A stretch of DNA of 64,000 nucleotides, from the NCBI RefSeq assembly GCF_001680005.1, contig NC_033565.1:353501-417500 (forward strand). The letters run 5' to 3'. The notes below the pieces were generated by a model. That model was not told where the DNA came from, ran no database searches, and saw only the letters and a program-made list of their open reading frames with translations. Below, one piece after another: positions 1 to 12,697 of the stretch. This DNA is from Plasmodium coatneyi. Taxonomy: Eukaryota; Apicomplexa; Aconoidasida; Haemosporida; Plasmodiidae. Each line of letters opens with the position of its first letter. Positions within the stretch are counted from its first letter, which is position 1. Both the position numbers and the translations under genes were made by a program.

Positions 1-987
1 CACCTAACCCACCTGGCATTCCTCCGGGGAAATCGCCAGAAAAGTCGGGTTGGCTGTAGGACGAATCTGAGGAATCAGAGTCGTAGTTTTCCCTCTTGCT
101 GTTATCCTTATACGCCTTCTCTGCGGCTTTCTTAGCGGCCAACCTTTTCTTCAATTCCTTTTCCCTTTTTTTTCTTTTCTTTTCTTCCTCCTTATTAATT
201 TTGTATCTTCTCTTCTCATAAATTTTCTTATATTTTTCTTCAATCAGTTTCTGCATTTCCCACAAATCGTCATCATAGTCGATTTTCTGTCCTTGCTCAA
301 TATCAGCATGCGCACTTTCCCATTTACCCAAATATCTGTATGCCTTGGCTCTAACTTTATAAGCATTGGCACTATCTATGTTCAAATTTAGTGCCTCCGT
401 GCAATCTTGTATGCAAGCTTTTGGTCTTTTCAAGCTTAACAAAACGGACGCCCTCTTTGTGTATATCATGGCTGATGGATTTCCAAAGGAAATTATTTTA
501 TTGTATTTTTCTAAGGCTTCTTCAAATTTATTTTCTTGTACTAAATTTACAGCCTCCTCTTTCAACTTACAGATTTCTTCAATCACCTCTTCGGATAAAT
601 CTCCTTCTATGGTTGGGGCTAAGGGGGGGCATTCAATTGTTTCTTCTTTCATTAAGTCTTCATCATTTTCTTCCACTTCCTCTTCCTCCTCTACTTCATC
701 TTCCTCTTCATCGTCACTTTCCTCGTCGTCCTTTTCTTCATTGTGGGACTTTTCCTCAGTGCTATCTTCACTTGGAATGTGTTCATAAAAGTCCCTTTCC
801 TTTGGCACCTTTCCACCGCAGCTTTCGATAAATTCCTTAAAAAAGGAAAACTCCGGCTTCTGCAAAATGGACGGGTCCTCCTTACAGAGCGACACAAACT
901 CCTTCAGCTCTTCAACTGGAGGGGGATGAAGGGAAAATGGCGCAGAGACGTTAATAGTGGGGGAAAATATTTACCTAAGCGTGCCAT
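1..987 (-). CDS. HIP: Hsc70-interacting protein (Hip/ST13-like), 3' end outside window
   Basis: Co-chaperone of cytosolic Hsp70. The minus-strand reading frame from 915 down to 1 gives an N-terminal helical segment (EELKEFVSLCKEDPSIL), then an acidic Glu/Asp run, then a TPR-type region (KEEAVNLVQENKFEEALEKY, followed by a repeat containing KRASVLLSLKRPKACIQDC). A charged Lys/Glu/Arg helix follows, and the window ends in a Gly/Met/Pro stretch (FPGGMPGGLG). That order of dimerisation segment, TPRs, charged helix and GGMP repeats is the family layout. The first exon is probably the 13 bases 975-987 (Met-Ala-Arg-Leu), joined over an intron at 916-974 with GTAA donor and CCTCCAG acceptor; this start is inferred. 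The C-terminal DP/STI1-like end lies beyond base 1. Identity is firm, the start less so. Confidence 0.9.
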
Positions 988-3553
988 GAAACGAACTCAC
1001 GCTTCCACACGTTGCAACTGCGCCACGTGGTATGCAAAATTGGAAACACGAAAGGGCGTTCATTTTATGCAATTGCTAAAAGGTACGATATGAACATCCC
1101 CCTGTTGGCTTCCACGGCTCGTTCATTTCTTATTGTGTACGTACACTCCATACATTTTGTTGCATACCCATGTAGGGTTAAAAAAAAAAAAAAAAAAGAA
1201 CATCCATCCATCCATACATACAAGCGCACAGTACGCATAAAAATATCCATCTGTAGCATCACATTTATGAGCAAATCGCCAACTTCTATCGCTCGAAGTT
1301 TCTCTCAATTCTTACTTTTGTTAGCATCCATTGTTGTGGGCACGTCAAAGGAGAAGACCAAAATGGGCTGATGAAAATGGCGCTCTTTTTTTCTCTGCAA
1401 TTATTGAGTAAATTCCAAAACGTGGTAAAAGTTTCACAATTGCTAGAGTAAAAAAATTGTTGGAAGTTGAAAAAGGCCTAAAGCAAAAATGTACTTTGCC
1501 AACACGTTCACAGGAGAGTAATGTAATGTTACATAAATTGAGGGAAGTAAATTCCTTAATGAACTACCCAAGTATAAAATAATGCAATTGCGATATGGCA
1601 ATATGATGCTATTCCTGGGCCCTTCTTTTTTTTTTCGTTTCCTTCTTTTAATTTTATATGGCGCGAAAAAATAAGGTGGAGTGCGTCGCCTTTTTCATGC
1701 AAATGGCAGTGCGCTCGTATAGTGCATGTAGGCCGAGGGGGCACATGGCCTTCGCATAAATACATAAGCGTAGTATAATATATATGCATATACGCACGTA
1801 CGTACTTTAGCGTATTCCCTTCAAGCCTCACCCACAGGACGATGTAGCCACCGATTTTTTCTCCTGAACATATGCACTTAACCTTTTTAGCTTAAAACTG
1901 CGTGGATGCAATAATGCCACAGGTCACTTAAAGTTAAAAATGGGAAAAATAATTTTTTTATCTACTTTTTTTTGTTTAATAAAAACAAGTTGCAGACGTT
2001 TTATCCATCTTTTTTTGGTCTATAAAAATAACCAATTTTTTCTTGTTTTTTTCGTCTATAAAAACAAGAACAAAATTTTGCCCCTCATTATCTTGGTCCA
2101 TGGTTTGGTAGTAACAAAATAAAAAAAAGGTTGGAAGTTCCCCGAGCTACAGACGCATGTTTTTTAGGTAAAAATATATATGAACACATGGCATCGTAAC
2201 GACATTTAATTATATATAAAGTATATACAAGAAATATGCTCATCTTTTATGAGAGAATTAAATGGAGCAGCGTGAATGTGGGGGAAGAATTATGGGGGAT
2301 GTTTTCACCGCCATGGAATGGCCAAAATGAATTTTAAGGTAATTCATTCAACACATTATATAAATGCTGTTCTGCCATTTTTTTTAAAAAAGCAAAGAAG
2401 CATTTTCAAGAAAGTAAAATTTTTCCAGCAAGCCATTTTCTGGAAGAATGTCCAATCACTCCATCTTGTGTAAATGGGCGAAAAATATATGGTATCCCCA
2501 GTATACAACGCAACTTAGTTACATATATTGTCGTACGCACGGACGTGTTTATGTGCCATTATGAAACTTCTTCCCCCGTTCAATCGTATTCTTCTCCAAA
2601 TGTGCACCCTCTATTAAGGTGGAGAGGAGAAAAAATGGCCTATCATTGTGGGTCATAACAAAATTCTGACCCTTTCAAAGGAGCCGCCGTAATTGTCCAC
2701 ATGGCTAGTGCTAACCATTTTGCACACCACATTACAGTGGACACTTCCTGAAGGTGCAGAGCAAAAATATTAAGCGACACCCTTTTCACATTTATGTTTT
2801 AAGTGGAAATTATTTCATGTTCACCGGCTTTGGAAAAGCACATTTTTACGAAAATTTTGTATATTTTTTAGCCATTTGTATCACCCCCTAATGTCAGATT
2901 TCCCCCTGTAAGCATACCTCTGGCAGACACAGTTGAACGTATAAAGCACAGAACCCTTCGTGCGACGATTTATTTCGCGCATTTTCAAAAAATGACTCAA
3001 CGCGGCCGTCATCCTTTGTTAAACACGTTTCATTGTGCATGCGCACTACGACTTCCTTCGTTTTTAAAGAATGCGCACTTGGGAATAGTCGCTTGGGGGG
3101 AAGGATTTGGTACGTTCGCTTCCTTTACTTCGCGTTGCCGCCTCACAGCGTTCCACGTTTAATTTTTTACATTTTTTTACACCTACGGAAAGGCTTTTTC
3201 TCTCCTCATGTTAAAGTACATTCATTCACGTAAATAATCAGATATGCATAAGTTCACGTATGCCCATACGTATAAACAAATTGGGCAATAAAAAAAAAAA
3301 AAAAAAAGGAAAATGTAAGAATGGTGAATGTATCAAGGGTATCACAAACGGGCTGCGCGCAGTACAGCTGTTAAAAAAACGTGAGCTAAAAAAAAATTAA
3401 TTCGGCGAACATCATCTAAAAATTGTGGTCAAAATAGAAGTCTCATGCGCACCTATAGGAAGGTACAATCATATATACCTACATAGGTACCTACGTGCAC
3501 GTTCTGTCGTCCGTTTGAATTCATTTTTGTGCGTACGACTCGGGTTTCCCTTA
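988..3553. other. Intergenic, no gene recognised
   Basis: AT-rich spacer with A-runs (around 1180-1197 and 3292-3307) and T-runs. The short open frames here have no domain, no consistent codon bias and no splice partner that I could find. It contains the promoter side of Hip and the 3' side of the next minus-strand gene. Confidence 0.6.
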
Positions 3554-4096
3554 TCACGCAGGGCATTCCATGTCCTCACACATGTAGCCATTCTTCCGTT
3601 CACGTTTCGACAGGTACAAATTAAAAGTGCACGTGAAGGAAGTAAATAAAATGGTACAAATTAAATAATAGTAAAGCTTCACATAATGATCATCATCCGA
3701 CAGTATACGTAAAACGTCTTCTAAAATTCCCCAAAGCCCTACGGCGCAGAGGAATGAGCAACACTCAGCCATAAAACGTAGCATCGACTTCAAATTCACT
3801 TGATTAACATTCAGGATACAAAATTGGCCACACTTACCTTCCGCGTCGTACCCTCCTCCACCAGTTATTATTTCTTCTTCATCTTTAAATGCTTTTCCAT
3901 AAACACAAATCATGTCTTCATTTAATTCCCTCTCCTCATGGATTTCGTCCAAGTTGTTAAAAGTTATTTCTACATCGTTATTGGATTCTTCCTGTGTATA
4001 TATTTTTGTTGATTTATCTGACCCTGTAAAATCTTGTGAGGTATTCCCAAAATATATTTTCTCTTCATCTTTTCTTAATACACAAAATTCATTCAT
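3554..4096 (-). CDS. Conserved-type small membrane protein, unknown function
   Basis: A single open frame of 180 residues. The first about 100 residues are acidic and polar (MNEFCVLRKDEEKIYFGNTS at the start). The C-terminal third has two hydrophobic stretches, about residues 105-130 (ending GLWGILEDVLRIL) and about 140-162 (YYYLICTILFTSFTC), followed by a basic SKRERKNG tail. That suggests a two-TM or hairpin membrane protein. A strong donor-like GTAAGT sits in frame after residue Glu near GGGGYDAEG, so a short alternative intron is possible, although the frame also reads straight through. It lies convergently to nothing obvious, between Hip and a second minus-strand membrane gene. I do not recognise the family. 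No signal peptide is apparent at the N-terminus. Confidence 0.6.
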   Translation of the reverse strand: MNEFCVLRKDEEKIYFGNTSQDFTGSDKSTKIYTQEESNNDVEITFNNLDEIHEERELNEDMICVYGKAFKDEEEIITGGGGYDAEGKCGQFCILNVNQVNLKSMLRFMAECCSFLCAVGLWGILEDVLRILSDDDHYVKLYYYLICTILFTSFTCTFNLYLSKRERKNGYMCEDMECPA

Positions 4097-6640
4097 TTAA
4101 AAGAACGGCGTGTTTGATAACGGGAGGGGGTGATCGAGCTGCGTGTGCCTTCGTAAGGTGCAGTTGTCTGAGTTCTGTGCGTTTACTGCGTTATGCGTTT
4201 GTCGCTTCGCCTTGTCTTCTTATATATATGCCTTCTTGCCGCCCGATGTGCAAGTAGGTTAGCGGGCGCTCATTGTATACCCGTTTACCTATGCACCACG
4301 CACAACCGTAAGCAAAATGGCAAACGGATTTAACAACAAACGAGCGTCAAAACAAAGTGATATACGGATATACTGGCGCTTATTCCCCCAGGTGGAACCT
4401 ATATATATACACGCAGTAGAGACGCACCCCAATTGGGGCACTCTATCCCTGGGCAAATGCAACGAAACAGTCGTCACAATAAGGGGGGCACACCGGTGGG
4501 GCCAATACACGGGTACGCAATCACGTGGTATGTAAGCATATGACTATATATACGTGTACATATGCGGTAATAAAGAATAAATGCACACGGTTAGCACAGC
4601 CTATTTGGTAGATACAAAAAAATACAAAAAAAAAAAAAACGTTATAACAATGGACTGGCAAGAAAACGGAACGATGGCAACTCAACTATAACACAATGTT
4701 AACTACCTAAAACCGATGTGATAAAATGGAGTAGAAATATAAAAAAAAAAAAAAAAAGCTGAAAAAAAAAAAAAAAATCCTGTGGCAACGCTAACATACG
4801 CCTCTTCTCCCACTTGAGGTCCCCTATTAGACATGCTAATCTGCAATGCGTTTTTCCTTAAAGCATATTTGATATGGCCACAGTTTTTTTTTCTCCAAAT
4901 GATGTAACCTTGAAAGATGAACGAAGTCCTCCTGTGCCCTCTTCCTGTCCGTTTTGTTGCCTTTTCTGCTATATTCCCCGCACGGGTGAACAAAACATAA
5001 AATTACTCAAAAAATAATGATGGTGTGCAATGGTCCCTACTTTGTTGTACTTAAAGTCTTAATATCTTTGTCAGCTTTTTATGTTTTGACTATATTTTCT
5101 CCATGCAAAAAAAAATGAACCCGTGAAAAAAATGATAAAGAATTACTTTATGCTAGAACATTTTTTCTTTCTTTTTTTGTTTGAAAAATCTTTGGGTTTT
5201 AAAAACATAATAAAACGTGGGCACGTTTATACAAAACTGATTATTTTTTGATATGGTTTGTATTCGCTGAGACATTACTGGGTGTGGTGGAATGGACTGT
5301 TTGTTCAGTAATTTATAAGTGACTTGTGTACATGCCTTTTAATTTGCAACACTATAGAAGTACTGTAACGGTACACTACTATATGCTGTGCTGTTATGAA
5401 AAGGATGAATATGAATACGCTTCGATACTGCTGACAAAGTGTCTCCTATTTCGTGTATCTAATTTTTTGTGAGTACAACTGAGGGTTGTCGTTTTTCCTT
5501 CGTTTCGACACGATCTCTAATTGTGACTGTGCATATGGTAACAACAGTATTATGGCAAATACCAGTGAGGGGTTTTAAAAAATGGCAAAATGCTTCAAAG
5601 GGTAAATAATATTAACACTGAAGGGGTCGACCGTGAAGGATACTACGCATATATATATATACATATATATTTTTTGTTCTGGTATTTATAGTCAAAGCGC
5701 GTTTGTGTTAATTCCTTTTTGGAGCCTCTAAGGTGACTTTCAAAAAAAAATCGACGCTTCCCCCACTTTCTGGTGACCCAACAATTCGTTAATGAGCAAG
5801 GGTACAAATCCGCTCACCGTAGATAAACTTAGTCAGCTTAAGTTCATATATCAATTCTCGTTAACGCATGGTTATTCTTATACAGAATGAACAAAAATTT
5901 TGGAGGCGGTGAAGCGAAAACGTTTTCTTCGAAGAATTGAAAGAATATTTTTTTCAATAAACCAGGCGAATCAAGAAGCAGTCCTCTGATGGAAGTTATT
6001 AAAGCGGGTAAAGGAAAAATTGTGACAAAATGATGGCAAAAAAATTTTCTTTGTAAATTGTATTAAAAAATTAACTGACGTTTTGTATCAGTTTAACAGA
6101 ACTGAAATTTTTTAAATTAAATAATTGTATTTGCATAAAGCATTACTAGCTTATGATTAGCGTATTGAAGTTTGTACAATTATAAGTACATTATATGGCA
6201 AAGGTTTAAGAGGATTGTTTTCGAAATTCTATTTTTTTTAAATATAAAATGGTACACTTGTAGAAGGAAAAAATTATTTTTCGTTATTATTAGAAGAAAA
6301 GAATGGAAAGAAAAAAGCGGCAACGTTCGTTCTGGACAAAATGTATGTAATACGCGTATATATACGCATAAGTATTATATAGGATATAGTATTATATATA
6401 TTATGGGTGCCCCGTAACCTCTTTTTTGCTGCAGAATCACCGTTGGATTGAAGAAGGAAATGTGTTTTTTTTTTTTTTAACCCCGTTTTGTATAAGAATT
6501 GAAAAAAGGTATAATGCATTGTAGTATACTTATATACATATTACATATTTATTTTTTTTATGTACAAAAATAAAGTGCCCATTTAACGATTCTAACAAAT
6601 CACAAATAATATATTTATCTCGTTTTTTCGTCCTTCATCC
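4097..6640. other. Long AT-rich intergenic stretch
   Basis: About 2.5 kb with poly-A and poly-T runs (4626-4640, 4741-4757, 4764-4777), TA microsatellites near 5650-5675 and only short random frames. No tRNA-like B box or protein motif was recognised. It may hold promoters or untranslated regions. Confidence 0.5.
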
Positions 6641-7325
6641 TCACAGTTTCGTTGCAACATGATCGTCAAAATGGAATGATTTTTTTTTTAACCCATTCGT
6701 AGATTTCTTTAAAGAGAAAAAGAAACCGAATGTAATTTTCTCAACAACCAGACATGTGACGTTATACCTATTTATGCTCGTTTTGTATTTTTTGCTCTTC
6801 CACTCTTGAACAACATAATCTGATCATTTTACATAGGAGGGAAAAAAAAGAAAAAAATGAGAGAAAAATTCGCCTAAATATAAGTACATTTTTATTCATT
6901 CCTCTGCTAACAAGAAACTTAACCATGCGTAAATTTTTACCTGCCTTACCAAAGAGGAATCCCAATTTCCATACCCATGTCTTAACTCCAAAAATAAACA
7001 AAATTAAGGTTCCGGAGAAGAGTTCCTTCCAGCCGACACTCCAGGATGGTAACTAAAAAAAAATGGGGCAATAAAATAAGAATGTCTTGCGAGGAGAAAA
7101 TTTTTAACTCCCTTGCGAAGGGCATTATAAGTGTAGATAAAGCGTCCTACGGAGGCATACCCCCTTAGTTTCGTATGTGTACGCTGTTACACGTATAGGT
7201 TCACGTGGCTGTACCTGTTATGCGTGTAGTGTGTCTGCCCTCTCCACAGGAAGAGGAAGTAGTAAAGGGCACATGCGCCCGTAACGAATGAAACGGCTAT
7301 ACCTTCGGACAAGTCATATTTGTTC
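6641..7325 (-). CDS. Probable multi-exon small membrane protein, first exon unresolved
   Basis: Three minus-strand exons fit together in phase. Exon 7205-7325 follows a TTTTACAAAACAG acceptor and encodes a hydrophobic segment (IAVSFVTGACALYYFLFLW). Exon 6950-7052 follows a T-run/TTTAG acceptor and encodes a second one (LFSGTLILFIFGVKTWVW). Exon 6641-6819 encodes a basic tail (VVQEWKSKKYKTSINRYNV) ending at TGA. The donors are GTGAAC and GTAAGG. The first exon, with the start codon, should lie to the right of 7325 but I could not fix it. The gene is divergent from the methionine aminopeptidase. It could be an ER or mitochondrial membrane component; no family was recognised. The exon model is inferred by eye from splice signals and hydrophobicity, so boundaries are uncertain. 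Confidence 0.42.
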
Positions 7326-7832
7326 CTGTTTTGTAAAACTCCAACCTTTGCGCACCTTTGCTAATTTATCTGTCTTTGCCCCATAATGTGAATTTCTAAA
7401 TGGGCACCATCCTTTGTGATGGACATTCACATCTTTTGTTTAAAAAAATGTTCCCATTGTAACATGTGGAAATAATGCAGTTCATCCGATTTTGACGCCA
7501 CGATTTGTTGCCAAATGGCATGAACATTTAATCTTTACAATGTTTGAACTGTTCACTGCATACCATTTTTGCCATATCCCAATTGGCCCATTCCACGCTA
7601 TGATACCTACGCCATGGGTTATATTTGTGCCCAATCGCTCCTCCTCCTTCTGGGAAGGACAAAACGAGCTATGGCTCTTTACACAGCGTTACAATATACG
7701 CCAATTCATTTGTCCAAAATGCCCCCCCACCCGCAAAAACTAGGCCCCCCCCAAATGGGCGCCCAATTTGCACACAAAAATTAAAACCAAGCTGATCACA
7801 TAAAGTGAATGCAATTTTTTTCCTCTTTAAAG

Positions 7833-8808
7833 GCAAATACGAAGTAACGCCGATTCAAAGCGTCCCTGGGCACATCATCCGACCCCCCTACGCTGAAACT
7901 GGCTTTGTCAAAAATTCAAATATCGAGTACGAAATTAAGGATGAAGAAAGTATCGCTAAAATGAAAGTGGCTGCGAAAATTGCAGCCCAGTGTTTGAAGC
8001 TTTGTTTAGAAAATTCAAAAGAAGGGGTAACAACAGACGATATAGACAAAATGGCCTTCAATTTTTACGTAAAAAACGGTGCCTACCCGGCTGGCATCAA
8101 TTTCCACGGCTTTCCGAAAACGGTTTGCGCCTCTCCGAACGAAGGTACTCCCCCTTTGCGGAAATTACATTTGTTTCAGCGATGTGTGCAACAATTCTGG
8201 ATAAACGATTGTGCCAATTTGGCTAAGCAACTTCACCAATCGTCATTTCTTCTTTATTTCCCCCCCCTACAGTGGTCTGCCACGGAATCCCCAACATGAG
8301 GAAACTAAAAGACGGCGACATCATAACGTACGACTGCACAGTCTATGTCGATGGGGTGTTTGGAGACTGCGCCGGGACCACAGGCATAGGTACAATCTCG
8401 AAGAGCCACCAGAAGTTAGTGGATGTCAGCAAAGAATGCCTTTACAAAGCCATTTCTGTGTGTAAACATGGTCAGAAATTCTCTGAAATTGGACGAATCA
8501 TAACTGAGCATGCACATAAAAATGGGTTTAATGTGATACAAGAATTCTGTGGACATTTCATTGGCCGAAATATGCACATGTACCCTTTGATTGAACACCA
8601 TTATCCGAATGGCCATCCGGAAGATGAGTACATGCAAGAGGGACAGATATTCACTATCGAGCCAATCCTATCGGAGGGAAGCACAAAAATTCATACGTGG
8701 AAGGATCAGTGGACCGTCTGCACCAACGACAATGCGTTTTGCTCCCAATGGGAACACACCATTCTGGTGCAGCAAGATGGTGCTGAAATATTAACCCATT
8801 GTGATTAG
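7833..8808 (+). CDS. MetAP1a: Methionine aminopeptidase, type I (start exon unresolved)
   Basis: Metalloprotease that removes the initiator methionine from nascent proteins. Two exons, 7833-8144 and 8273-8808, join in phase: GAA-G then TG-GTC, giving NEVVCHGIP. The pita-bread fold signature is complete. It has the substrate-pocket His in VVCHGIPN, metal-binding Asp in ITYDCT and in FGDCAGT, His in EFCGHF, Glu in FTIEP and Glu in QWEHT. The region after CGH differs from the usual CGHGIH form (CGHFIGRNMHMYP). The catalytic domain begins with YEVTPIQSVPGHIIRPPYAE. The first coding exon must end in phase 1 upstream of the acceptor at 7831-7832. A short Met-Gly-Thr-Ile-Leu exon at 7400-7415 with donor GTGATG is one candidate. 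The symbol follows remembered synteny with P. falciparum MetAP1a next to USP14. Confidence 0.88.
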
Positions 8809-9930
8809 CAAGGGGAGGGGATAAATCGCACTGGATGTTCGCACGTGGGGCACAGTACATGGGTGGGTACATCCCCATCTGTGTGCATACTGACACATGG
8901 GATGAAGAACACAGTTTGCAGATACGCGTACACCTTATGCGTGTATGACCACCCTGTCTTGCTATTTCCACCCCGTAGTTGACACATAAAATGCAACGTT
9001 TTTTTCCTGTTCGTGGAACAAGATAGCATGCTAGTTCCATTCAGTTGTACATTATTGTCTGTATACCCCCGTATTGCGGAAATTATCTTTTGCTTAAATG
9101 CGCCTTTCACGTAGCGCCATGTTTAATCCTTCCATTTGTCTGAGTTGCAAAGAGGCGTCTTTTTTCCTTTTGCAGTAATGCAAAAAAAAGGAATTTTTTT
9201 TTTTGTGTGTATCACTAGTGCTAACAATTTTTTAAGTCTCTTTAAAGATAAGGCATTTTAATCCTTAACGGATTGCCAACAGTTAATTTCCGCATTTAAA
9301 AATGCAGTAACATTGTGCGAATGTAAAGCCATACACACGCGCGGATGTATATATATATGTATTATGTACGCAGGTATATGGGGTGTAGGCTTCCCTTCCC
9401 TCCCCCTTCAGCCTGATAGTAGGTGTAATTCCCATCATCCTTTACTTGTTGCCCTGTAGGCGCGATGTAAAACGTGCGATTTCGTCTTTTCTTTCATACT
9501 TTTCTCCGTTTGTGAACTTTTTGGCTTTTTCCCTTCCCCCCATTACCTTCCCACGAATTGTAACCTCCTCACTATTCGTACCGCTGCGCCCTTTTTTCAT
9601 GCTACATAAATCATTTTTCTTTCAACTGACCAAGTTAGTAACCCCCAGAGGTGCTGTTTTCCTTTCTGCGCTAGTTATATGCCTACTATTCCTTAAAACA
9701 ATTTTTTGTGTATATAGAAACAATGAAAAAAAAGAAAAAAAACATTCCAACGTTCAACTATTCATTTTTTGCAAAAAAAAAAAATGTAAATGGTATGATT
9801 AGCACATGTACCAACGGTGTAAACAAAATTGAAGTTACAACTAGTTGCGCTTCAGTATCGCTGTAAATGTGTTTTTCCTTTTTTTAAATTACGTACCACT
9901 ATATTATCCGCAGCATATGCCTATGTGAAT

Positions 9931-9967
<37 letters not shown>

Positions 9968-10477
9968 TGACGGCTTTTTCCGCATGGTTTATGTGGACGT
10001 TTGGCTTGTTCAAAATTTATCACAAAAAAATATGTGACCTTTTCTTTAATTATTCCTCGCGATTATGCATTATGGCCCCCTATTGTTGTTACGTTTTCTC
10101 TTCATTTTGTTTCCACTTTTGTACAAAATGAAGAAAGAGAAATAACACCTAGCATTTGAATGTTCCAATGAATAACACACTGAACTTCATCATTTTTTTT
10201 TTTTTTTTTAACCCCTATTGTGTTTAACTCCTTGACTATCAAAGGGAAACGCAATCTGAGTACCTTCTAATTGTCAATCGATAAATGGATAAGTACCCGA
10301 TTAATATTGTTAAGAAGCTGCGCTTCAGTAGTTTTTCCTTTTTTATTTTTTTGCAATTCCCCAGCATATTTTCTACTTAATTTTATCACACTATACTTTT
10401 GTTTTCGTTACATTACATTCCGCTGGTATTATCAAAACTTGGTGAAAACCTAAACAGCCGTCCACCCCCAAACAAAA
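8809..10477. other. Intergenic between MetAP and USP14
   Basis: It contains a 35-base T-run (about 9932-9966), other T-runs near 9196 and 10192, and short low-complexity frames. Since both neighbours are on the plus strand, it holds the MetAP 3' UTR and the USP14 promoter. No other gene was recognised. Confidence 0.5.
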
Positions 10478-12697
10478 ATGGCAATTGTTAATGTGACCGT
10501 AAAATGGAAGAGCCATGTGTACAACGATCTACAACTCGACACGTCTAAGTCGATCTTGACATTCAAGGAGATTCTCTGGTAATAACGAAAAAAAAAAAAA
10601 AGTGTGCATATGTGTAAACATACTGGTGATGAAGTTTGCACATACGAAGCGATACTACTTGACGAAACAGCAATGTAACCCCACCGAAATAGCACACTTA
10701 TGAGCATAATTCAAAAGGATTAGATGATTTAAATGGAATGCATCTTTCTTTTTTTTTTTTTTTTTTCGTCATTACCCCAACTGCATATGCACATATTTAT
10801 GTAGACATGTGAAAAAATGGATACACCCGAAATTATATTTATATTTTCCGCCCCCTTCCCCCAAATGATTCCTTCCATGTATGTGCACATACACGTAAAA
10901 CGCTTTGGGATTACGTCTTACTTGAAGGGAATTGTTTACATCCATTGTGCAATATGTCCATTTAATTCACACAAAGGGGTGTATTTCGCATTGTTGCTAA
11001 TCTATCCGCGTTCGTATTTTCGCGTGGTGCTCATTCACCCCCCAAACAAAATGCCCTTTTTTTCTTCCCCCACCAGGACTCTCACCAACGTTCCGCCAGA
11101 AAAACAAAAACTGATGTATAAAGGCCTCATCAAAGATGACACAGATTTATCCACGTTAAACATAAAAAATAATGACAAAATTATGCTAGTAGGTTCAGCA
11201 GAGACTTTAATAGAAAAGCCATCTCATGTAGTTTTTGTGGAGGATCTCTCCAAAGAAGAGAAAGAGAAAATACACGCAAAGGAAAACATCCTTTTTGAAG
11301 AACAGGGAATTGTGAATTTAGGAAACACCTGCTACTTCAACGCAGTATTGCAATTCTTAACCTCTTTTGATGATTTAGGGGCTTTCCTCTGCAACATAAA
11401 AAGAAAGGAAAAACATTTATTGAAATCTACCAACGATATTTTATTCGATTCATACATTCACTTTTCTCAAACGTTTGGAAAATCCCCCGAGCCATATGTC
11501 CCTCTGGAATTGTTAAAATCCTTTAGGGATGTATTTCCCAAATTTAGAACCGTAAATTTAAGGACGAAACAATTTGCGCAACAAGACGCAGAAGAATGCA
11601 TGAACGCCATTCTCACGTCATTGAATGATAATACTGAGTGTAAAATTAGCGATAAGTTGTTTTCGTTTAAGGTGATCAGCAAGATTAAGTGCATAGAGGA
11701 CGATGCTACAGGGGGAGAGAAACCAACTAAGGAAAACCCCTCAGGGGATAACGCACCAAGTGAAAATGCACCCACTATAGCGGCAGTGGAGGAAGTAGAA
11801 ACCACAGAAGAGTTTCACAATAAACTGATTTGCTACATGGGAACACACACCACCCCTGTGAACCACATGCATGAAGGAATACGACTATCCTTGATTGAAA
11901 AAATCCAAAAGCAGCGATCTGAGGATAGTAAGGAAGATGCTCTGTTTGAAAAAAAATCAGAAATGAACTCCCTCCCGCCATATCTAATTGTTCACTTTTT
12001 ACGTTTCGAATCGAAGAAGATTTCCGAGTCGAATAATGCCACTTCCGTCGTTACTGCCAAAATATGCAGAAAGGTCAGTTTTCCAGAAACCTTTGACATT
12101 TATGATTTCTGCACAGATGAACTGAAGAGTCAGTTGAAGGTAGCTCGAAATATTGTTATGAAGAGGAAGGAAGCGGACTTGAATGCTCGAGGGGGTGCCG
12201 AAGGTAGCACTGCCATAAGTGAACAGAAAAACGAAGACGCGAACGATAGTAGTGTTAACAATAGCAGCAACAATAACCTGAACAATAATACGAACGGAGT
12301 GACGGGCGATGAGACAATGGATGCAAAGCAGATGGATGATAAGGATAGCAGCCCAACGGGAGATTTAACGGAAATCCCCATGGGGGAATATGAACTTATT
12401 TCAATAATCACACACAAGGGCAGAAATGAAGAAAGTGGTCATTACATTGCCTGGAAAAAAATGAGGAGCTCCATAGGCGCAGATAGCAATACGTACAAAG
12501 AAGAACTAACTGGTAATAAAAAAAAAGGAAAGGATTCCATGTGGTATAAGATGGATGATGATAAGGTTAGTACGCATAAATTTTCTTCCCTTGATTTATG
12601 TGGAGGGTGCAGTGATTTCAACATAGCTATATTGCTTCTTTATAAGCGAAAGACCCTATTATGCACACAGGAGGAGTTGAACTTGCATGGAAACTGA
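10478..12697 (+). CDS. USP14: Proteasome-associated deubiquitinase USP14/UBP6
   Basis: Ubiquitin-specific cysteine protease that trims ubiquitin chains at the 26S proteasome. Exon 1 (10478-10578, ATG in AAAAATGGC) and exon 2 (11077-12697) join as TG|G to give FKEILWTLTNVPPEKQK, which restores a continuous N-terminal ubiquitin-like domain (MAIVNVTVKWKSHVYNDLQL and KLMYKGLIKDDTDLSTLNIK). The protein is 573 residues. The Cys box is GIVNLGNTCYFNAVLQF (catalytic Cys about residue 119), and a second USP motif QQDAEECMNAIL follows. The His box is ESGHYIAWKKM (His about 489), with MWYKMDDDKVS after it. An Asn-rich, low-complexity insert (NNSSNNNLNNNTNG) lies in the catalytic domain, as often seen in Plasmodium. 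The 498-base intron carries an in-frame extension upstream of exon 2 that should not be translated. Family identity is secure. Confidence 0.93.

Noticed and set aside
366..831. Plus-strand Ser/Phe-rich frames at the left edge
   Set aside because: They are antisense to the acidic and TPR region of Hip.
7492..7784. Two plus-strand frames just upstream of the MetAP exon
   Set aside because: They do not resemble MetAP N-termini and do not supply a phase 1 donor for the exon at 7833.
10817..11076. In-frame extension upstream of USP14 exon 2
   Set aside because: It is intron sequence; the correct join to exon 1 at 10478-10578 restores the ubiquitin-like domain.
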